Below, one piece after another: positions 26,371 to 36,730 of a stretch of 64,000 bases of DNA. Numbering within the stretch: the first letter of the stretch is position 1; each line of letters opens with the position of its first letter. The notes beneath the pieces are model-generated. The model saw only the letters and a program-made list of their open reading frames with translations, was not told the origin of the DNA and ran no database searches. The position numbers and the translations under genes were made by a program. Source of the stretch: Streptomyces sp. AP-93 (GTDB taxonomy: Bacteria; Actinomycetota; Actinomycetes; Streptomycetales; Streptomycetaceae); the NCBI RefSeq assembly GCF_022808175.1, contig NZ_JALGBX010000011.1:212056-276055 (forward strand). Reading direction: 5' to 3'.

Positions 26371-28140
26371 GTGATCCGCAGAAAGAAGGCGCTCGCGATC
26401 ACCGCGGTGGTCGCTGCCCTGTCGATGTCCGCCGTGGCGTGCAGCAAGGACGAGGCCAAGACCCCGTCCAAGGGCAAGCCGGCCGCCGGCGCCGCCGGCT
26501 TCGACGCCGCGACCACCGGTGTCGTGAACCCGTCGACCACCAAGGGCGGAGAGCTCAAGCTCTGGTCCCCCCAGGACGTCGACTACCTCGACCCGGCGCG
26601 CGCCTACTACGGCTTCGTCTGGAACCTGCAGCGCCTCTACGTCCGCCAGCTGTTCGCTTACGACAGCAAGCCGGGCGCCGCGGGCACCAAGTTGGTCCCG
26701 GACCTCGCCGCGGGCGACCCGGTCCTGAGCAACGACGGCAAGACGTACACCGTCAAGATCAAGGACGGGGTGAAGTTCGAGGACGGTACGCCGATCACCT
26801 CGAAGGACTTCAAGTACGGCATCGAGCGCGTCTTCGCGCAGGACGTGCTGTCCGGCGGTCCCACGTACCTGATCGACATCCTCGACCAGGGCCAGAAGTA
26901 CCCCGGCCCGTACAAGGACACCGACCCGGACAAGATGGGTCTGAAGTCCGTCCAGACGCCGGACGACAAGACGATCGTCTTCAACCTGGCGAGCGCCAAC
27001 TCCGACTTCAAGTACCTGCTGGCCATGCCCTCCTCCTCCCCGGTCCCCGCCGGCAAGGACACGGGCGCCACCTACACCAACAAGCCGGTCTCCACCGGTC
27101 CTTACAAGGTGTCGGAGTTCACGGCGAGCAAGGGCGCGACCTTCGTCCGCAACGAGAACTGGGACCCGAAGACGGACACGATCCGCACGGGCCTGCCGGA
27201 CAAGGTCTCCTTCACGGTGACGACCAACCCGGACGACATGGACGCGCGTCTGCTCTCCGGTGACATCGACCTCGCGGTCGACGGCACGGGCATGCAGGCG
27301 GCCGGCAAGAACAAGGTCCTCAAGGACGAGGCGCTCAAGGCCAACGCGGACAACCCGTTCACGGGCTACATCCGCTACTTCGTCTTCCCGACGACCGTCG
27401 CGCCGTTCGACAACATCGAGTGCCGCAAGGCCGTCATCTACGCGGCCGACCCCAAGTCCCTGCAGACCGCTCGCGGCGGCCCGACCAGCGGTGACCTCGG
27501 TGCGAACATGCTGCCGCCCGGCATCCCCGGCGCCGACAAGAAGTACGACCCGTTCAACCTGACCAAGGGCGAGCCCCAGATCGAGAAGGCCAAGGAGGCC
27601 CTCAAGGCCTGCGGCAAGCCGGACGGGTTCACGACCACCATCGCGGTCCGCAACAACCGTGCCCCCGAGGTGAAGACCGCCGAGTCCCTGCAGGCGGCGC
27701 TCGACAAGGTCGGCATCAAGGTCACGATCGACCAGTACGACGGCAAGCTCTCCTCCTCCGTCATCGGCTCGCCCGAGAACGTGAAGAACAAGGGCTACGG
27801 CATCATCGTCATGGGCTGGGGCGCCGACTACAACTCCGGTTCGGGCTTCCTGCAGCCGCTGGTCGACGGAAAGTTCATCGCGCCGAACGCCAACAACAAC
27901 TTCAGCATGATCAACGACCCTGAGATCAACGGGCTGTTCAAGACCGCCGCTGCCGCCGCCACCCCGGAAGCCGCAGCGCCGTTCTACACCCAGATCAACC
28001 AGAAGGTCATGGAGAAGGCCCTCTACCTGCCGATCAACTTCGACAAGGCCTTCGTCTACCACAACCCGCGCCTGACCAACGTCTACTTCAACGACTCGAT
28101 GGGCAAGATCGACCTTGCCACCATCGGCGTCATGAAGTAG
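26371..28140 (+). CDS. Peptide ABC transporter substrate-binding lipoprotein
   Basis: A 589-residue SBP_bac_5 (DppA/OppA) protein, tethered outside the membrane by its lipobox (AALSMSAVACSK). Characteristic strings are GGELKLWSPQDVDYLDPARAY, VKFEDGTPITSKDFKYGIERVF, FNLASANSDFKYLLAMPSSSPVP and STGPYKV. GTG 26371 has CGGAGG 10 bases upstream. The ligand is a di- or oligopeptide by family; in Streptomyces such systems also import developmental peptides, but nothing here says which. Confidence 0.95.
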   Translation: MIRRKKALAITAVVAALSMSAVACSKDEAKTPSKGKPAAGAAGFDAATTGVVNPSTTKGGELKLWSPQDVDYLDPARAYYGFVWNLQRLYVRQLFAYDSKPGAAGTKLVPDLAAGDPVLSNDGKTYTVKIKDGVKFEDGTPITSKDFKYGIERVFAQDVLSGGPTYLIDILDQGQKYPGPYKDTDPDKMGLKSVQTPDDKTIVFNLASANSDFKYLLAMPSSSPVPAGKDTGATYTNKPVSTGPYKVSEFTASKGATFVRNENWDPKTDTIRTGLPDKVSFTVTTNPDDMDARLLSGDIDLAVDGTGMQAAGKNKVLKDEALKANADNPFTGYIRYFVFPTTVAPFDNIECRKAVIYAADPKSLQTARGGPTSGDLGANMLPPGIPGADKKYDPFNLTKGEPQIEKAKEALKACGKPDGFTTTIAVRNNRAPEVKTAESLQAALDKVGIKVTIDQYDGKLSSSVIGSPENVKNKGYGIIVMGWGADYNSGSGFLQPLVDGKFIAPNANNNFSMINDPEINGLFKTAAAAATPEAAAPFYTQINQKVMEKALYLPINFDKAFVYHNPRLTNVYFNDSMGKIDLATIGVMK

Positions 28141-28160
28141 TCGCGACCGTCGCGGAGCCC

Positions 28161-28187
28161 GGGCCGCCCGGCCGAGCCGGGCGGCCC
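28161..28187 (+). terminator. Strong hairpin between binding-protein and permease genes
   Basis: GGGCCGCCCGGC (28161-28172) pairs with GCCGGGCGGCCC (28176-28187) with a 3-base loop, and no T-tract follows. Within an operon this likely acts as an attenuator or as a 3' stabiliser giving more binding protein than permease. Confidence 0.7.
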
Positions 28188-28323
28188 CGGGCCCGCGACC
28201 CGTCAGATCCAGCTGGTTCGCCTTCACCGCACATGCGCTAGTCCGAAGGGCAGGTGAAGGCCGCAGGCGGCGACTGCCGTCCCCACAAGGGGCGGTGGGC
28301 GCCGGCCCGAGCGGCCGACTGCA

Positions 28324-29321
<998 letters not shown>

Positions 29322-29325
<4 letters not shown>

Positions 29326-30455
29326 CCGAGAACCACACCACCGACGCCGCCGCCGCATCCGCCTCGGCCCCGCTCTTCGTGCCCGAGCAGGGCGGGGTGC
29401 GGGACCGGGCCTTCCTCTCGGTGCGCGACCTCAAGGTGCACTTCCCGACCGACGACGGACTGGTCAAGTCCGTCGACGGGCTCTCCTTCGACCTGGAGCG
29501 CGGCAAGACCCTCGGCATCGTCGGCGAGTCCGGCTCCGGCAAGTCCGTGACCTCGCTCGCCATCATGGGCCTGCACCGCACCGGCCAGGCCCGCAACCGC
29601 CCGCAGATCTCGGGCGAGGTCGTGCTCGACGGCGAGGACCTCGTCCAGGCCGACGCGGACCACGTCCGCACCTTGCGCGGGCGCAAGATGGCGATGGTCT
29701 TCCAGGACCCGCTCTCCGCGATGCACCCGTACTACTCGGTGGGCAAGCAGATCGTCGAGGCCTACCGGACCCACCACGACGTCGACAAGAAGACCGCGCG
29801 CAAGCGGGCGGTCGAGATGCTCGACCGCGTGGGCATCCCGGAGCCGCAGCAGCGCGTGGACTCGTACCCGCACGAGTTCTCCGGCGGTATGCGCCAGCGC
29901 GCGATGATCGCGATGTCGCTGGTCAACAACCCCGAACTGCTCATCGCCGACGAGCCGACGACCGCCCTGGACGTCACCGTCCAGGCGCAGATCCTGGACC
30001 TCATCCGGGACCTGCAGAAGGAGTTCGGCTCCGCGGTCATCATGATCACGCACGACCTCGGCGTGGTCGCCGAAATGGCCGACGACATCCTCGTGATGTA
30101 CGGAGGCCGGTGCGTCGAGCGCGGCAGCGCCGAGAAGGTCTTCTACGAGCCCCGGCACCCCTACACCTGGGGTCTGCTCGGCTCGATGCCCCGCATCGAC
30201 CGCGAACAGACCGACCGGCTCATCCCGGTCAAGGGCTCGCCGCCCAGCCTCATCAACATCCCGAGCGGCTGCGCCTTCCACCCGCGCTGCCCGTACGCCG
30301 ACCTGCCCAAGGGCAACGTCACCCGGACCGTGCGGCCCGAGCTGGCCCTGGTCGACGGGTCCGCGGAGGGGGACGGCCGGCACTGGGCCGCCTGTCACCT
30401 GTCCCCGGAGCAGCGGGACCGGATCTGGACCGAAGAGATTGCGCCGAAGCTGTGA
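29322..30455 (+). CDS. Oligopeptide ABC transporter ATP-binding protein (OppD type)
   Basis: A 377-residue ABC ATPase. Walker A is GESGSGKS, Q-loop MVFQDPLSAMHPYY, signature FSGGMRQRAMIA, Walker B LLIADEPTTALD, and H-loop MITHDLG. The C-terminal oligopeptide-transporter region has the Fe-S Cys pattern CAFHPRCPYA and later CHLS. GTG 29322 overlaps the oppB-like stop (GTGA), giving tight coupling. It pairs with the following OppF-type ATPase as a heterodimer. Confidence 0.95.
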
Positions 30456-31555
30456 CCGATATGAAGAAGACGGACACGGTCGCGGTCCCCGCCCAGGCCG
30501 TGGACTCCCCGGAGCCGCTGCTGAGGGTGACCGGACTGGTCAAGCACTTCCCGATCACCAAGGGGCTGCTGCGCCGCCAGTCCGGGGCCGTGAAGGCCGT
30601 CGACGGCATCGACTTCGACGTCCGGCGCGGTGAGACCCTCGGCATCGTGGGAGAGTCCGGCTGCGGCAAGTCGACCATGGGCCGGCTGATCACCCGGCTG
30701 CTCGAACCGACCGGCGGAAAGGTCGAGTTCGAGGGCAAGGACATCACGCACCTGAGCGTGTCGGGCATGCGCCCGCTGCGCCGCGACGTGCAGATGATCT
30801 TCCAGGACCCGTACGGCTCGCTGAACCCGCGGCACACGGTCGGCACCATCGTCGGCGCCCCGTTCAAGCTCCAGGGCGTCAAGCCCGAGGGCGGCCTCAA
30901 GGCGGAGGTCCAGCGCCTCCTCTCCCTCGTGGGCCTGAACCCGGAGCACTACAACCGCTACCCGCACGAGTTCTCCGGCGGCCAGCGCCAGCGCATCGGC
31001 ATCGCCCGGGCCCTCGCCCTCAAGCCGAAGCTGGTCGTCGCGGACGAGCCGGTGTCCGCGCTGGACGTGTCGATCCAGGCCCAGGTGGTCAACCTGCTGG
31101 ACGACCTCCAGGAGGAGCTCGGCCTCACCTACGTGATCATCGCGCACGACCTGTCGGTCATCCGGCACGTCTCGGACCGCATCGCGGTGATGTACCTGGG
31201 CAAGATCGTCGAGCTGGCCGACAACAAGTCGTTGTACACGGCGCCGATGCACCCGTACACGACGGCCCTGATGTCGGCGGTCCCGGTCCCGGACCCGCGG
31301 CGACGCGGCGCGAAGAGCGGTCGCATCCTGCTCAAGGGCGATGTCCCGTCGCCGATCTCACCGCCGAGCGGCTGCCGGTTCCACACGCGGTGCTGGAAGG
31401 CGACGCAGATCTGCACCACGCAGGACCCCCCGCTGGTCGCGCTGAAGACCGGGCACCAGGTGGCCTGCCACCACCCGGAGAACGCCCCCGACCAGGCCCC
31501 GGGCGACCCGGCCCTCCCGGGCGCGGCGGAGGCGACGGCGACGCCGACGGACTGA
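30452..31555 (+). CDS. Oligopeptide ABC transporter ATP-binding protein (OppF type)
   Basis: A 367-residue ABC ATPase with Walker A GESGCGKST, MIFQDPYGSLNPRHTV, signature FSGGQRQRIGIA, Walker B LVVADEPVSALD and IIAHDLSV. The C-terminal Cys region CRFHTRCWKATQIC and VACHH would ligate the Fe-S cluster seen in this family. GTG 30452 overlaps the preceding stop (GTGA); ATG 30461 is a possible internal start. It ends the operon before a strong terminator, and the Ala/Pro-rich tail is dispensable-looking. Confidence 0.95.
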   Translation: MTDMKKTDTVAVPAQAVDSPEPLLRVTGLVKHFPITKGLLRRQSGAVKAVDGIDFDVRRGETLGIVGESGCGKSTMGRLITRLLEPTGGKVEFEGKDITHLSVSGMRPLRRDVQMIFQDPYGSLNPRHTVGTIVGAPFKLQGVKPEGGLKAEVQRLLSLVGLNPEHYNRYPHEFSGGQRQRIGIARALALKPKLVVADEPVSALDVSIQAQVVNLLDDLQEELGLTYVIIAHDLSVIRHVSDRIAVMYLGKIVELADNKSLYTAPMHPYTTALMSAVPVPDPRRRGAKSGRILLKGDVPSPISPPSGCRFHTRCWKATQICTTQDPPLVALKTGHQVACHHPENAPDQAPGDPALPGAAEATATPTD

Positions 31556-31560
31556 CGGAC

Positions 31561-31589
31561 GCCGGCGGGGCAGGATCGGCCCCGCCGGC
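31561..31589 (+). terminator. Terminator of the oligopeptide transporter operon
   Basis: GCCGGCGGGGC (31561-31571) pairs perfectly with GCCCCGCCGGC (31579-31589), a few bases after the stop codon. Confidence 0.85.
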
Positions 31590-31629
31590 ACCCGTCGCCT
31601 CTTCGCGGCGCCGCCGGGCAACATCAGCC

Positions 31630-31672
31630 CCGCCGGCGTTCGAGGCGCGGGGGTTCGGGGGCGGAGCCCCTG
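31630..31672. repeat. Copy of a dispersed intergenic repeat
   Basis: CGCCGGCGTTCGAGGCGCG followed by GGGGGCGGAGCCCC matches the reverse complement of 50250-50293 with few changes. It is one of at least three copies of this repeat family in the window (others at 43078 and 50208). Confidence 0.7.
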
Positions 31673-31808
31673 ACGGCGGCGCCGCACCCGGCCACGGTCC
31701 GCAGCCCCACGGGGTGCAGTCCCGACCTGGCAGGCTCTGCCGCCCGTCGGCGCCGGGGCCGCGCCGCACCCGTCCGGGCACGCCGCAGGCGACCGGCAGA
31801 ATGTTCCC

Positions 31809-32465
31809 GTGATCCACGATCTCTTCCCGCCCGGAGTCCAGCACACCCTGGACCTCATGGGCATCTTCGTCTTCGCCACGGCCGGCGCCCTGCTCGCCGT
31901 ACGCAAGAACTTCGACGTCTTCGGCATCGTCGTCCTCGCGCTCGTCACCGCCCTCGGCGGCGGCCTGTTCCGCGACATCGTCATCGGCGCCACCCCCGCC
32001 GCCGCCTTCAGCGATCTCGGGTTCTTCGTCACGCCGCTGGTCGCCGCCGCGTTCGTCTTCTTCCTGCACCCCGAGGTCCAGCGGATCAACCGCGCCATCA
32101 ACGTCTTCGACGCGGCCGGCCTCGGGCTGTTCTGCGTGACGGGCACGACCAAGGCGTACGAGTACGGCCTCGGCCTCACCGCATCCGCCGCGCTCGGCCT
32201 GGCGACCGCCGTCGGCGGGGGCGTGCTGCGCGACGTCCTCGTCAACGAGGTGCCCTCGCTGCTGCGGGACCGCGAGATGTACGCCGTGCCGGCCGTCATC
32301 GGCGCCTCGATGGTGGCGCTCTTCATCAGCTTCGACAACCTGAACGCCATCACGACGGGCCTGGCGATCGTCACCACCTTCGTGCTGCGGCTGCTGGCCA
32401 TCCGCTACCACTGGCGGGCGCCCCTCGCGTGGAACCGCCGCTCGTCGGTGGCGGAGGAGCCGTAG
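31809..32465 (+). CDS. Trimeric intracellular cation channel (TRIC/YadS) family protein
   Basis: A 218-residue membrane protein with about seven helices in two repeats. The repeats are visible as FATAGALLAVRKNFDVFGIVVLALVTALGGGLFRDIVIG and, later, TGTTKAYEYGL...ATAVGGGVLRDVLVNEVP. The GGG-x-x-RD motif in each repeat is the family signature. Bacterial members form potassium-permeable homotrimers. GTG 31809 is used. It is separated from the transporter operon by a terminator and repeat. Confidence 0.9.
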   Translation: MIHDLFPPGVQHTLDLMGIFVFATAGALLAVRKNFDVFGIVVLALVTALGGGLFRDIVIGATPAAAFSDLGFFVTPLVAAAFVFFLHPEVQRINRAINVFDAAGLGLFCVTGTTKAYEYGLGLTASAALGLATAVGGGVLRDVLVNEVPSLLRDREMYAVPAVIGASMVALFISFDNLNAITTGLAIVTTFVLRLLAIRYHWRAPLAWNRRSSVAEEP

Positions 32466-32516
32466 CCCGGGTCGCCTCGCCGCGCCTCGCCTTGCCGCGC
32501 CTCGCCCAAAGCAAAG

Positions 32517-32534
32517 CTACCGCTTAGTAGGTAG
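32517..32534. promoter_or_regulatory. Inverted repeat, candidate TetR-type operator
   Basis: CTACC (32517-32521) and GGTAG (32530-32534) frame GCTTAGTA, giving an 18-bp palindrome-like site ending 18 bp before the thioesterase ATG. ACTAAGCGG-like half-sites are common in promoters of actinobacterial fatty-acid genes controlled by TetR proteins; that link is inference. Confidence 0.45.
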
Positions 32535-32552
32535 TGGGTGTACGGTCGTTCC

Positions 32553-33422
32553 ATGTCACACGCAGCTGCCAAGGCCTCCATCGGCGACAGCGAGTTCGAC
32601 CGCGACACCACCGTCACCGCCCGTGCGGGCGAGCCCGGGGTGTACGACGCGGACCTCTCCGCCGGGTGGACGATCATCACCGCCGTCAACGGCGGCTACC
32701 TCCTGGCCCTCGTCGGCCGCGCCCTGTCGTCGGCCTTGCCGCACCCGGACCCCCTCACGGTCTCCGCTCACTACCTGACCGCGTCGGTCCCCGGCCCCGC
32801 CGTGATCCGCACCGAGGTCGTACGTGTCGGCCGCACGCTCTCCACCGGGCAGGCCTCCCTGTTCCAGTTCGACGAGAGCGGCGCCGAGATCGAGCGGATC
32901 CGCGTCCTGGCCTCCTACGGAGACCTCGCGGCGCTCCCGGACTCCGTCCACACCACGGCCCTCCCGCCCGTCATCCCCGCCTACGAGGACTGCCTCGGCC
33001 CCGAGGCCGGCCCGGCCCCGATCCCCGGCAGCTCGGCGATCGTGGACCGGCTCCGGCTGCGCCTGGACCCGGCGACCGCCGGCTGGGCCGTCGGGCAGCC
33101 CTCGGGCAAGGGGGAGATGCGCTCCTGGTTCGAGCTCGCGGACGGCCGCGACGCGGACCCCTTCTCCCTCCTCCTGGCGGTCGACGCGCTCCCGCCGACC
33201 TCCTTCGACCTCGGCCTGCTCGGCTGGACCCCGACGGTGGAACTCACCACCCACATCCGCCACCGCCCGGCGCCCGGTCCGCTCCGGGTGTCGATCACCA
33301 CGCGGAACCTGGCGGGCGGCTTCCTGGAGGAGGACGCGGAGGTCTGGGACTCGGCGGACCGCCTGGTGGCCCAGTCCCGCCAACTGGCGAGGGCTCCGCG
33401 CGTGGCGGCCAAGCCCTCCTGA
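32553..33422 (+). CDS. Acyl-CoA thioesterase family protein (double hotdog)
   Basis: A 289-residue protein with two hotdog halves. The first contains SAGWTIITAVNGGYLLALVGRAL and DPLTVSAHYLTASVPGPAVIRTEVVRVGRTLSTGQASL; the second contains FDLGLLGWTPTVELTTHIRHRPAPGPLRV. This is the TesB-like/actinobacterial thioesterase family that hydrolyses acyl-CoA. ATG 32553 is immediately downstream of the inverted repeat at 32517, so repression by a fatty-acid regulator is plausible. It lies 95 bp before the cysteine desulfurase but is unrelated in function. Confidence 0.88.
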   Translation: MSHAAAKASIGDSEFDRDTTVTARAGEPGVYDADLSAGWTIITAVNGGYLLALVGRALSSALPHPDPLTVSAHYLTASVPGPAVIRTEVVRVGRTLSTGQASLFQFDESGAEIERIRVLASYGDLAALPDSVHTTALPPVIPAYEDCLGPEAGPAPIPGSSAIVDRLRLRLDPATAGWAVGQPSGKGEMRSWFELADGRDADPFSLLLAVDALPPTSFDLGLLGWTPTVELTTHIRHRPAPGPLRVSITTRNLAGGFLEEDAEVWDSADRLVAQSRQLARAPRVAAKPS

Positions 33423-33517
33423 CGCACCGGGGACGGAGCGCCCGCCGGCCCCGGCGGGCGATTCCCGGGCCCCGGCGGGGGACCGGGGGTGTGGGGGACT
33501 CGTAGAATCGGGGGATC

Positions 33518-34681
33518 ATGGCCTACCTCGACCACGCCGCCACCACCCCGATGCTGCCGGAGGCCGCTGCGGCGATGACCGCGCAGTTCGCCGTGACGGG
33601 CAACGCATCCTCCCTGCACGCCGCCGGCCGCCGCGCCCGCCGCACCGTCGAGGAGGCCCGCGAGGCCCTCGCCGACGCGCTCGGGGCCCGTCCGAGCGAG
33701 GTGGTCTTCACCGCCGGCGGCACGGAGGCCGACAACCTCGCCGTCAAGGGGCTCTACTGGGCCCGCCGCGACGCCGATCCCGCCCGGACCCGCGTCCTGG
33801 CCAGCCCCGTGGAGCACCACGCCGTCCTCGACGCCGTGCACTGGCTCGCCGAACACGAGGGCGCGCAGGTCGAGTACCTGCCCGTGGACCGCCACGGGCG
33901 CGTGCACCCCGAGGCCTTCCGCGAGGCGATCGAGCGCAACCCCGCGGACGTCGCCCTCGCCACCGTCATGTGGGCCAACAACGAGATCGGCACGGTCATG
34001 CCGATCGCCGAACTGGCCGCCGTCGCACGCGAGTCCGGCATCCCGCTGCACTCCGACGCCGTCCAGGCCTTCGGCCAGCTCGACGTCCGCTTCGGCGACA
34101 GCGGACTCGCCGCCATGACCGTGAGCGGCCACAAGGTCGGCGGACCGTACGGGATCGGCGCGCTGCTGCTCGGCCGCGACCAGAGCCCCGTACCCGTCCT
34201 GCACGGCGGGGGCCAGGAACGGCACGTCCGCTCCGGCACCCTCGACGTCCCGGCCATCGCCGCCTTCGCGGTGGCCGCCGTCCTCGCCGCCGAGCGGCGC
34301 GAACGGTTCGCCACCGAGATCGGCGCCCTGCGCGACCGGCTCGTCGCCGCGGTGCTCCGCGAGGTCCCCGACGCGGTCCTGGGCGGAGACCCGGACGGCC
34401 GGCTGCCCGCCAACGCCCACTTCAGCTTCCCCGGCTGTGAGGGGGACTCCCTGCTGCTCCTGCTCGACGCCCAGGGCATCGAGTGCTCCACCGGCTCCGC
34501 CTGCACGGCCGGTGTGGCGCAGCCCAGCCACGTGCTGCTGGCCACCGGCACCGACCCGCGCCTGGCCCGGGGGACCCTGCGCTTCTCCCTCGGCCACACC
34601 TCCACGCAGGCCGACGTGGACGCGGTCGCCGCCGCCATCGGCCCGGCCGTGGCCCGCGCCCGCACGGCGGGCCTGAGCTAA
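33518..34681 (+). CDS. Cysteine desulfurase (NifS/IscS family)
   Basis: A 387-residue class V aminotransferase-fold PLP enzyme that moves sulfur from cysteine to an active-site Cys. It shows YLDHAATTP, FTAGGTEADNLAVKG, SPVEHHAV, MWANNEIGT, the PLP lysine in VSGHKVGGPYGIG, and the loop Cys in CSTGSACTAG. The natural partner is mnmA, 3.8 kb downstream, which needs this sulfur for 2-thiouridine in tRNA. A mobile element has inserted exactly at its TAA stop: the T and A at 34679-34680 are the target duplication and the final A is the first base of the element, so the reading frame is preserved. Confidence 0.95.
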   Translation: MAYLDHAATTPMLPEAAAAMTAQFAVTGNASSLHAAGRRARRTVEEAREALADALGARPSEVVFTAGGTEADNLAVKGLYWARRDADPARTRVLASPVEHHAVLDAVHWLAEHEGAQVEYLPVDRHGRVHPEAFREAIERNPADVALATVMWANNEIGTVMPIAELAAVARESGIPLHSDAVQAFGQLDVRFGDSGLAAMTVSGHKVGGPYGIGALLLGRDQSPVPVLHGGGQERHVRSGTLDVPAIAAFAVAAVLAAERRERFATEIGALRDRLVAAVLREVPDAVLGGDPDGRLPANAHFSFPGCEGDSLLLLLDAQGIECSTGSACTAGVAQPSHVLLATGTDPRLARGTLRFSLGHTSTQADVDAVAAAIGPAVARARTAGLS

Positions 34682-34697
34682 GACTTGATCCGCAATT
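34681..34697 (+). repeat. Left terminal inverted repeat
   Basis: AGACTTGATCCGCAATT. It matches the reverse complement of 37756-37772 at 15 of 17 positions and is preceded by the target duplication TA (34679-34680). Confidence 0.85.
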
Positions 34698-36712
34698 CAC
34701 CAGAGGGTGAGCTGTGGATTGCAGCCGGGGCGGTCATCGGGCTTTCCGGCGTGGTCACGCACGGGGCGTGTCTCATCCGGGGTCGCTCGGTGCCGTCGTC
34801 CGGCGGTTCGGTGAGCAGAGGTTCCGCGCTGGGGCGGAACTGCCACGCGACCAGCACCCCGAGGGGTGTTCTGGCACGGTGTGGTTGACTCACGCAGGGC
34901 TTCTTGTAGCCCTTCGGAAAACGTGATCTGTGCGTGCCGGGACATGGTGGTGTCCAGGTACGCGGTCTTGGGGTCGTCCACGTCGGTGAGGCGGACGAAC
35001 GCGGCCAGCGCGGCGGACACAAGGTCGCGCTTGCCTGCGAGGCCGCAGGCGAGGCACTTGTGTTCCCGGTCGCGGAGAGTCTTGTTGACGCGCTCGCCGC
35101 ACAAGCAGTGCTGCGACAGGGCGGTGGACCAGGTCGAGGCCCTGATCAGCCGTCCGCCCGCAGCCGAGCATTCACGGTCGAGGGCGGCAATGAGCAGGCC
35201 AGGTGTGGTCTGGGAGAGGCGCTTGCCCCACAGCCGGTACCAGGTCCGGATGTCGCAGTCTTCCACCACGAGTACGGGGCCGTGGATGGCGATGATCTGC
35301 CGGGCCAGGTTCCGGGCGCGCTGGCGGCGGTGTTCGCCCGCGCCGGCTGCGTGTTCGGCCTGGCGGGCACGCGTGTGCCGGTAGGCCGTGGACAACTTGT
35401 CCCGGCGGAATGCCTGCTTGGGCACCCCGTCAGACCGGGCAACGCGGGCACCACCGGGCACCGTGACGGTCTTCTCCGGCAGGCCCTTGGCGGCGCGGCG
35501 TTCGGCACGTCGGGTCTGTTTCTTCGACGTCCCGTACTGTGCGGTGTTCGTGGCACGTCGGGATCGTTCCAGTGCCCGCGCCCGGCCCCGCATCTTCTTC
35601 GCATGCTTCTCCAGCAAGACGCGCTCGGAGTCGGTCAGGACGATCTCGGTTGAGGCCGGGGCGCCCGCGGCGGGGACGAGATTGGCTGGGAAGGAGACGA
35701 CGGACAGGTTGGAGACGTTGCCGTCCACGCCGCCGATACGGTCCAGCGCGGCGGCCTGGTCCCGCATCTGGCGGACAGCGGGGGCGGCGTAACCAGGGCC
35801 GAGGATCATCAGGTGCGCCTCATACATCCAGCCACCCGGCGCAGACGCCTTGCGGCGGCGCACGAGATCGACCTTGTGCCAGCGGCCCGGGTTGGCGAGA
35901 AAATGCTCGGCGCGGGCGTACTGGCCGGGGTGCTGCGGCACCCGTACGGGCAGCACCAGGTCACCTGCGCTGGAGTCGGGTCCGCCCGCGAACACGACGG
36001 CGAGGGGGCCGGTGTGGTCCCACCACGTGGCCTTCCGCATCAGCGGCTTTCCGGATGGGGAGGTCTTGCCGGTGGGCACACTGCTGGTCGGCAGTGCGGG
36101 CTTGGGCATATGGCGGGGCTGCATAAGGGGGTGCTGGCCGCCGTCGGTGTAGACCATGGCGTGACCGTGGAGAGTGCCGACGAGCCGGAAGGTCTCCCAC
36201 TTCTTCTCGGCGGTGTGGGAGCGGGCGCGGCCGGGGATACGGGTGAAGTCGTGCCAGCGGCCGCTCTTCGGGCGGCCGTGCCGCTGTCCTGTGGCGTCGG
36301 GGAACAGGTGCCGCTGGACGCCGTTCCACACCTCGTCGGCCATGTGCATCGCGAGGGCTTTGGAGGCGTGGTGCTTGAGGTGCCCGGCGTCTTCGAGATG
36401 GCGGTAAGCGGAGCGTTCCAGGGCTTCGCGGGACAGGCCGAGGCGCTGCCGGACGACCTTCATGCCGTCGCGGTCACGCTCATGCTTCGCAGCCCGCAAC
36501 GCGTCGACCTTGCTACAGGCGTCGCGCAGCACCGCCCGCTTGATGGTCCACATCGCCCCGTACAGCTTGTTCAGCCGGGCAAGGTCGCCGGGGTCGGTGA
36601 CGGCCAGCGGCAGCACCATCACCGACACCATCCCGTCATCGGGCTTGGTCCACTTCGGAGCCTTGCTCTTCCCCCGAAACTTCCGCGTCTGGGCAGCCCA
36701 CATTGCCATCAC
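34697..36712 (-). CDS. Large TnpB-like RuvC nuclease (IS605 OrfB/Cas12-related), 671 aa
   Basis: The C-terminal half has the TnpB/Cas12 layout. RuvC-I is GGVDGNVSNLS (Asp 330), RuvC-II is VLVVEDCDIRTW (Glu 484). A zinc-finger-like segment has HCLCGE (His 535, Cys 536, Cys 538) and CLACG (Cys 553, Cys 556), and RuvC-III is KRDLVSAALAAF (Asp 563). All three acidic catalytic residues are present, while the first Cys of the usual CxxC is His. The first 320 residues are far longer than the equivalent part of ordinary TnpB (about 400 aa in total), which puts it in the size range of large TnpB-related or type V-U effectors. No CRISPR array is nearby. The start is uncertain: GTG 36712, ATG 36709 or ATG 36703. 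Guide-RNA use is inference. Confidence 0.82.
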   Translation of the reverse strand: MMAMWAAQTRKFRGKSKAPKWTKPDDGMVSVMVLPLAVTDPGDLARLNKLYGAMWTIKRAVLRDACSKVDALRAAKHERDRDGMKVVRQRLGLSREALERSAYRHLEDAGHLKHHASKALAMHMADEVWNGVQRHLFPDATGQRHGRPKSGRWHDFTRIPGRARSHTAEKKWETFRLVGTLHGHAMVYTDGGQHPLMQPRHMPKPALPTSSVPTGKTSPSGKPLMRKATWWDHTGPLAVVFAGGPDSSAGDLVLPVRVPQHPGQYARAEHFLANPGRWHKVDLVRRRKASAPGGWMYEAHLMILGPGYAAPAVRQMRDQAAALDRIGGVDGNVSNLSVVSFPANLVPAAGAPASTEIVLTDSERVLLEKHAKKMRGRARALERSRRATNTAQYGTSKKQTRRAERRAAKGLPEKTVTVPGGARVARSDGVPKQAFRRDKLSTAYRHTRARQAEHAAGAGEHRRQRARNLARQIIAIHGPVLVVEDCDIRTWYRLWGKRLSQTTPGLLIAALDRECSAAGGRLIRASTWSTALSQHCLCGERVNKTLRDREHKCLACGLAGKRDLVSAALAAFVRLTDVDDPKTAYLDTTMSRHAQITFSEGLQEALRESTTPCQNTPRGAGRVAVPPQRGTSAHRTAGRRHRATPDETRPVRDHAGKPDDRPGCNPQLTLW

Positions 36713-36730
36713 CCCCCGTCACTAATTAGC

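Noticed and set aside
34697..36712. TnpB-like protein as a type V CRISPR effector
   Set aside because: No repeat-spacer array or adaptation genes occur anywhere in the window, and the gene is inside a mobile element; kept as TnpB-like.
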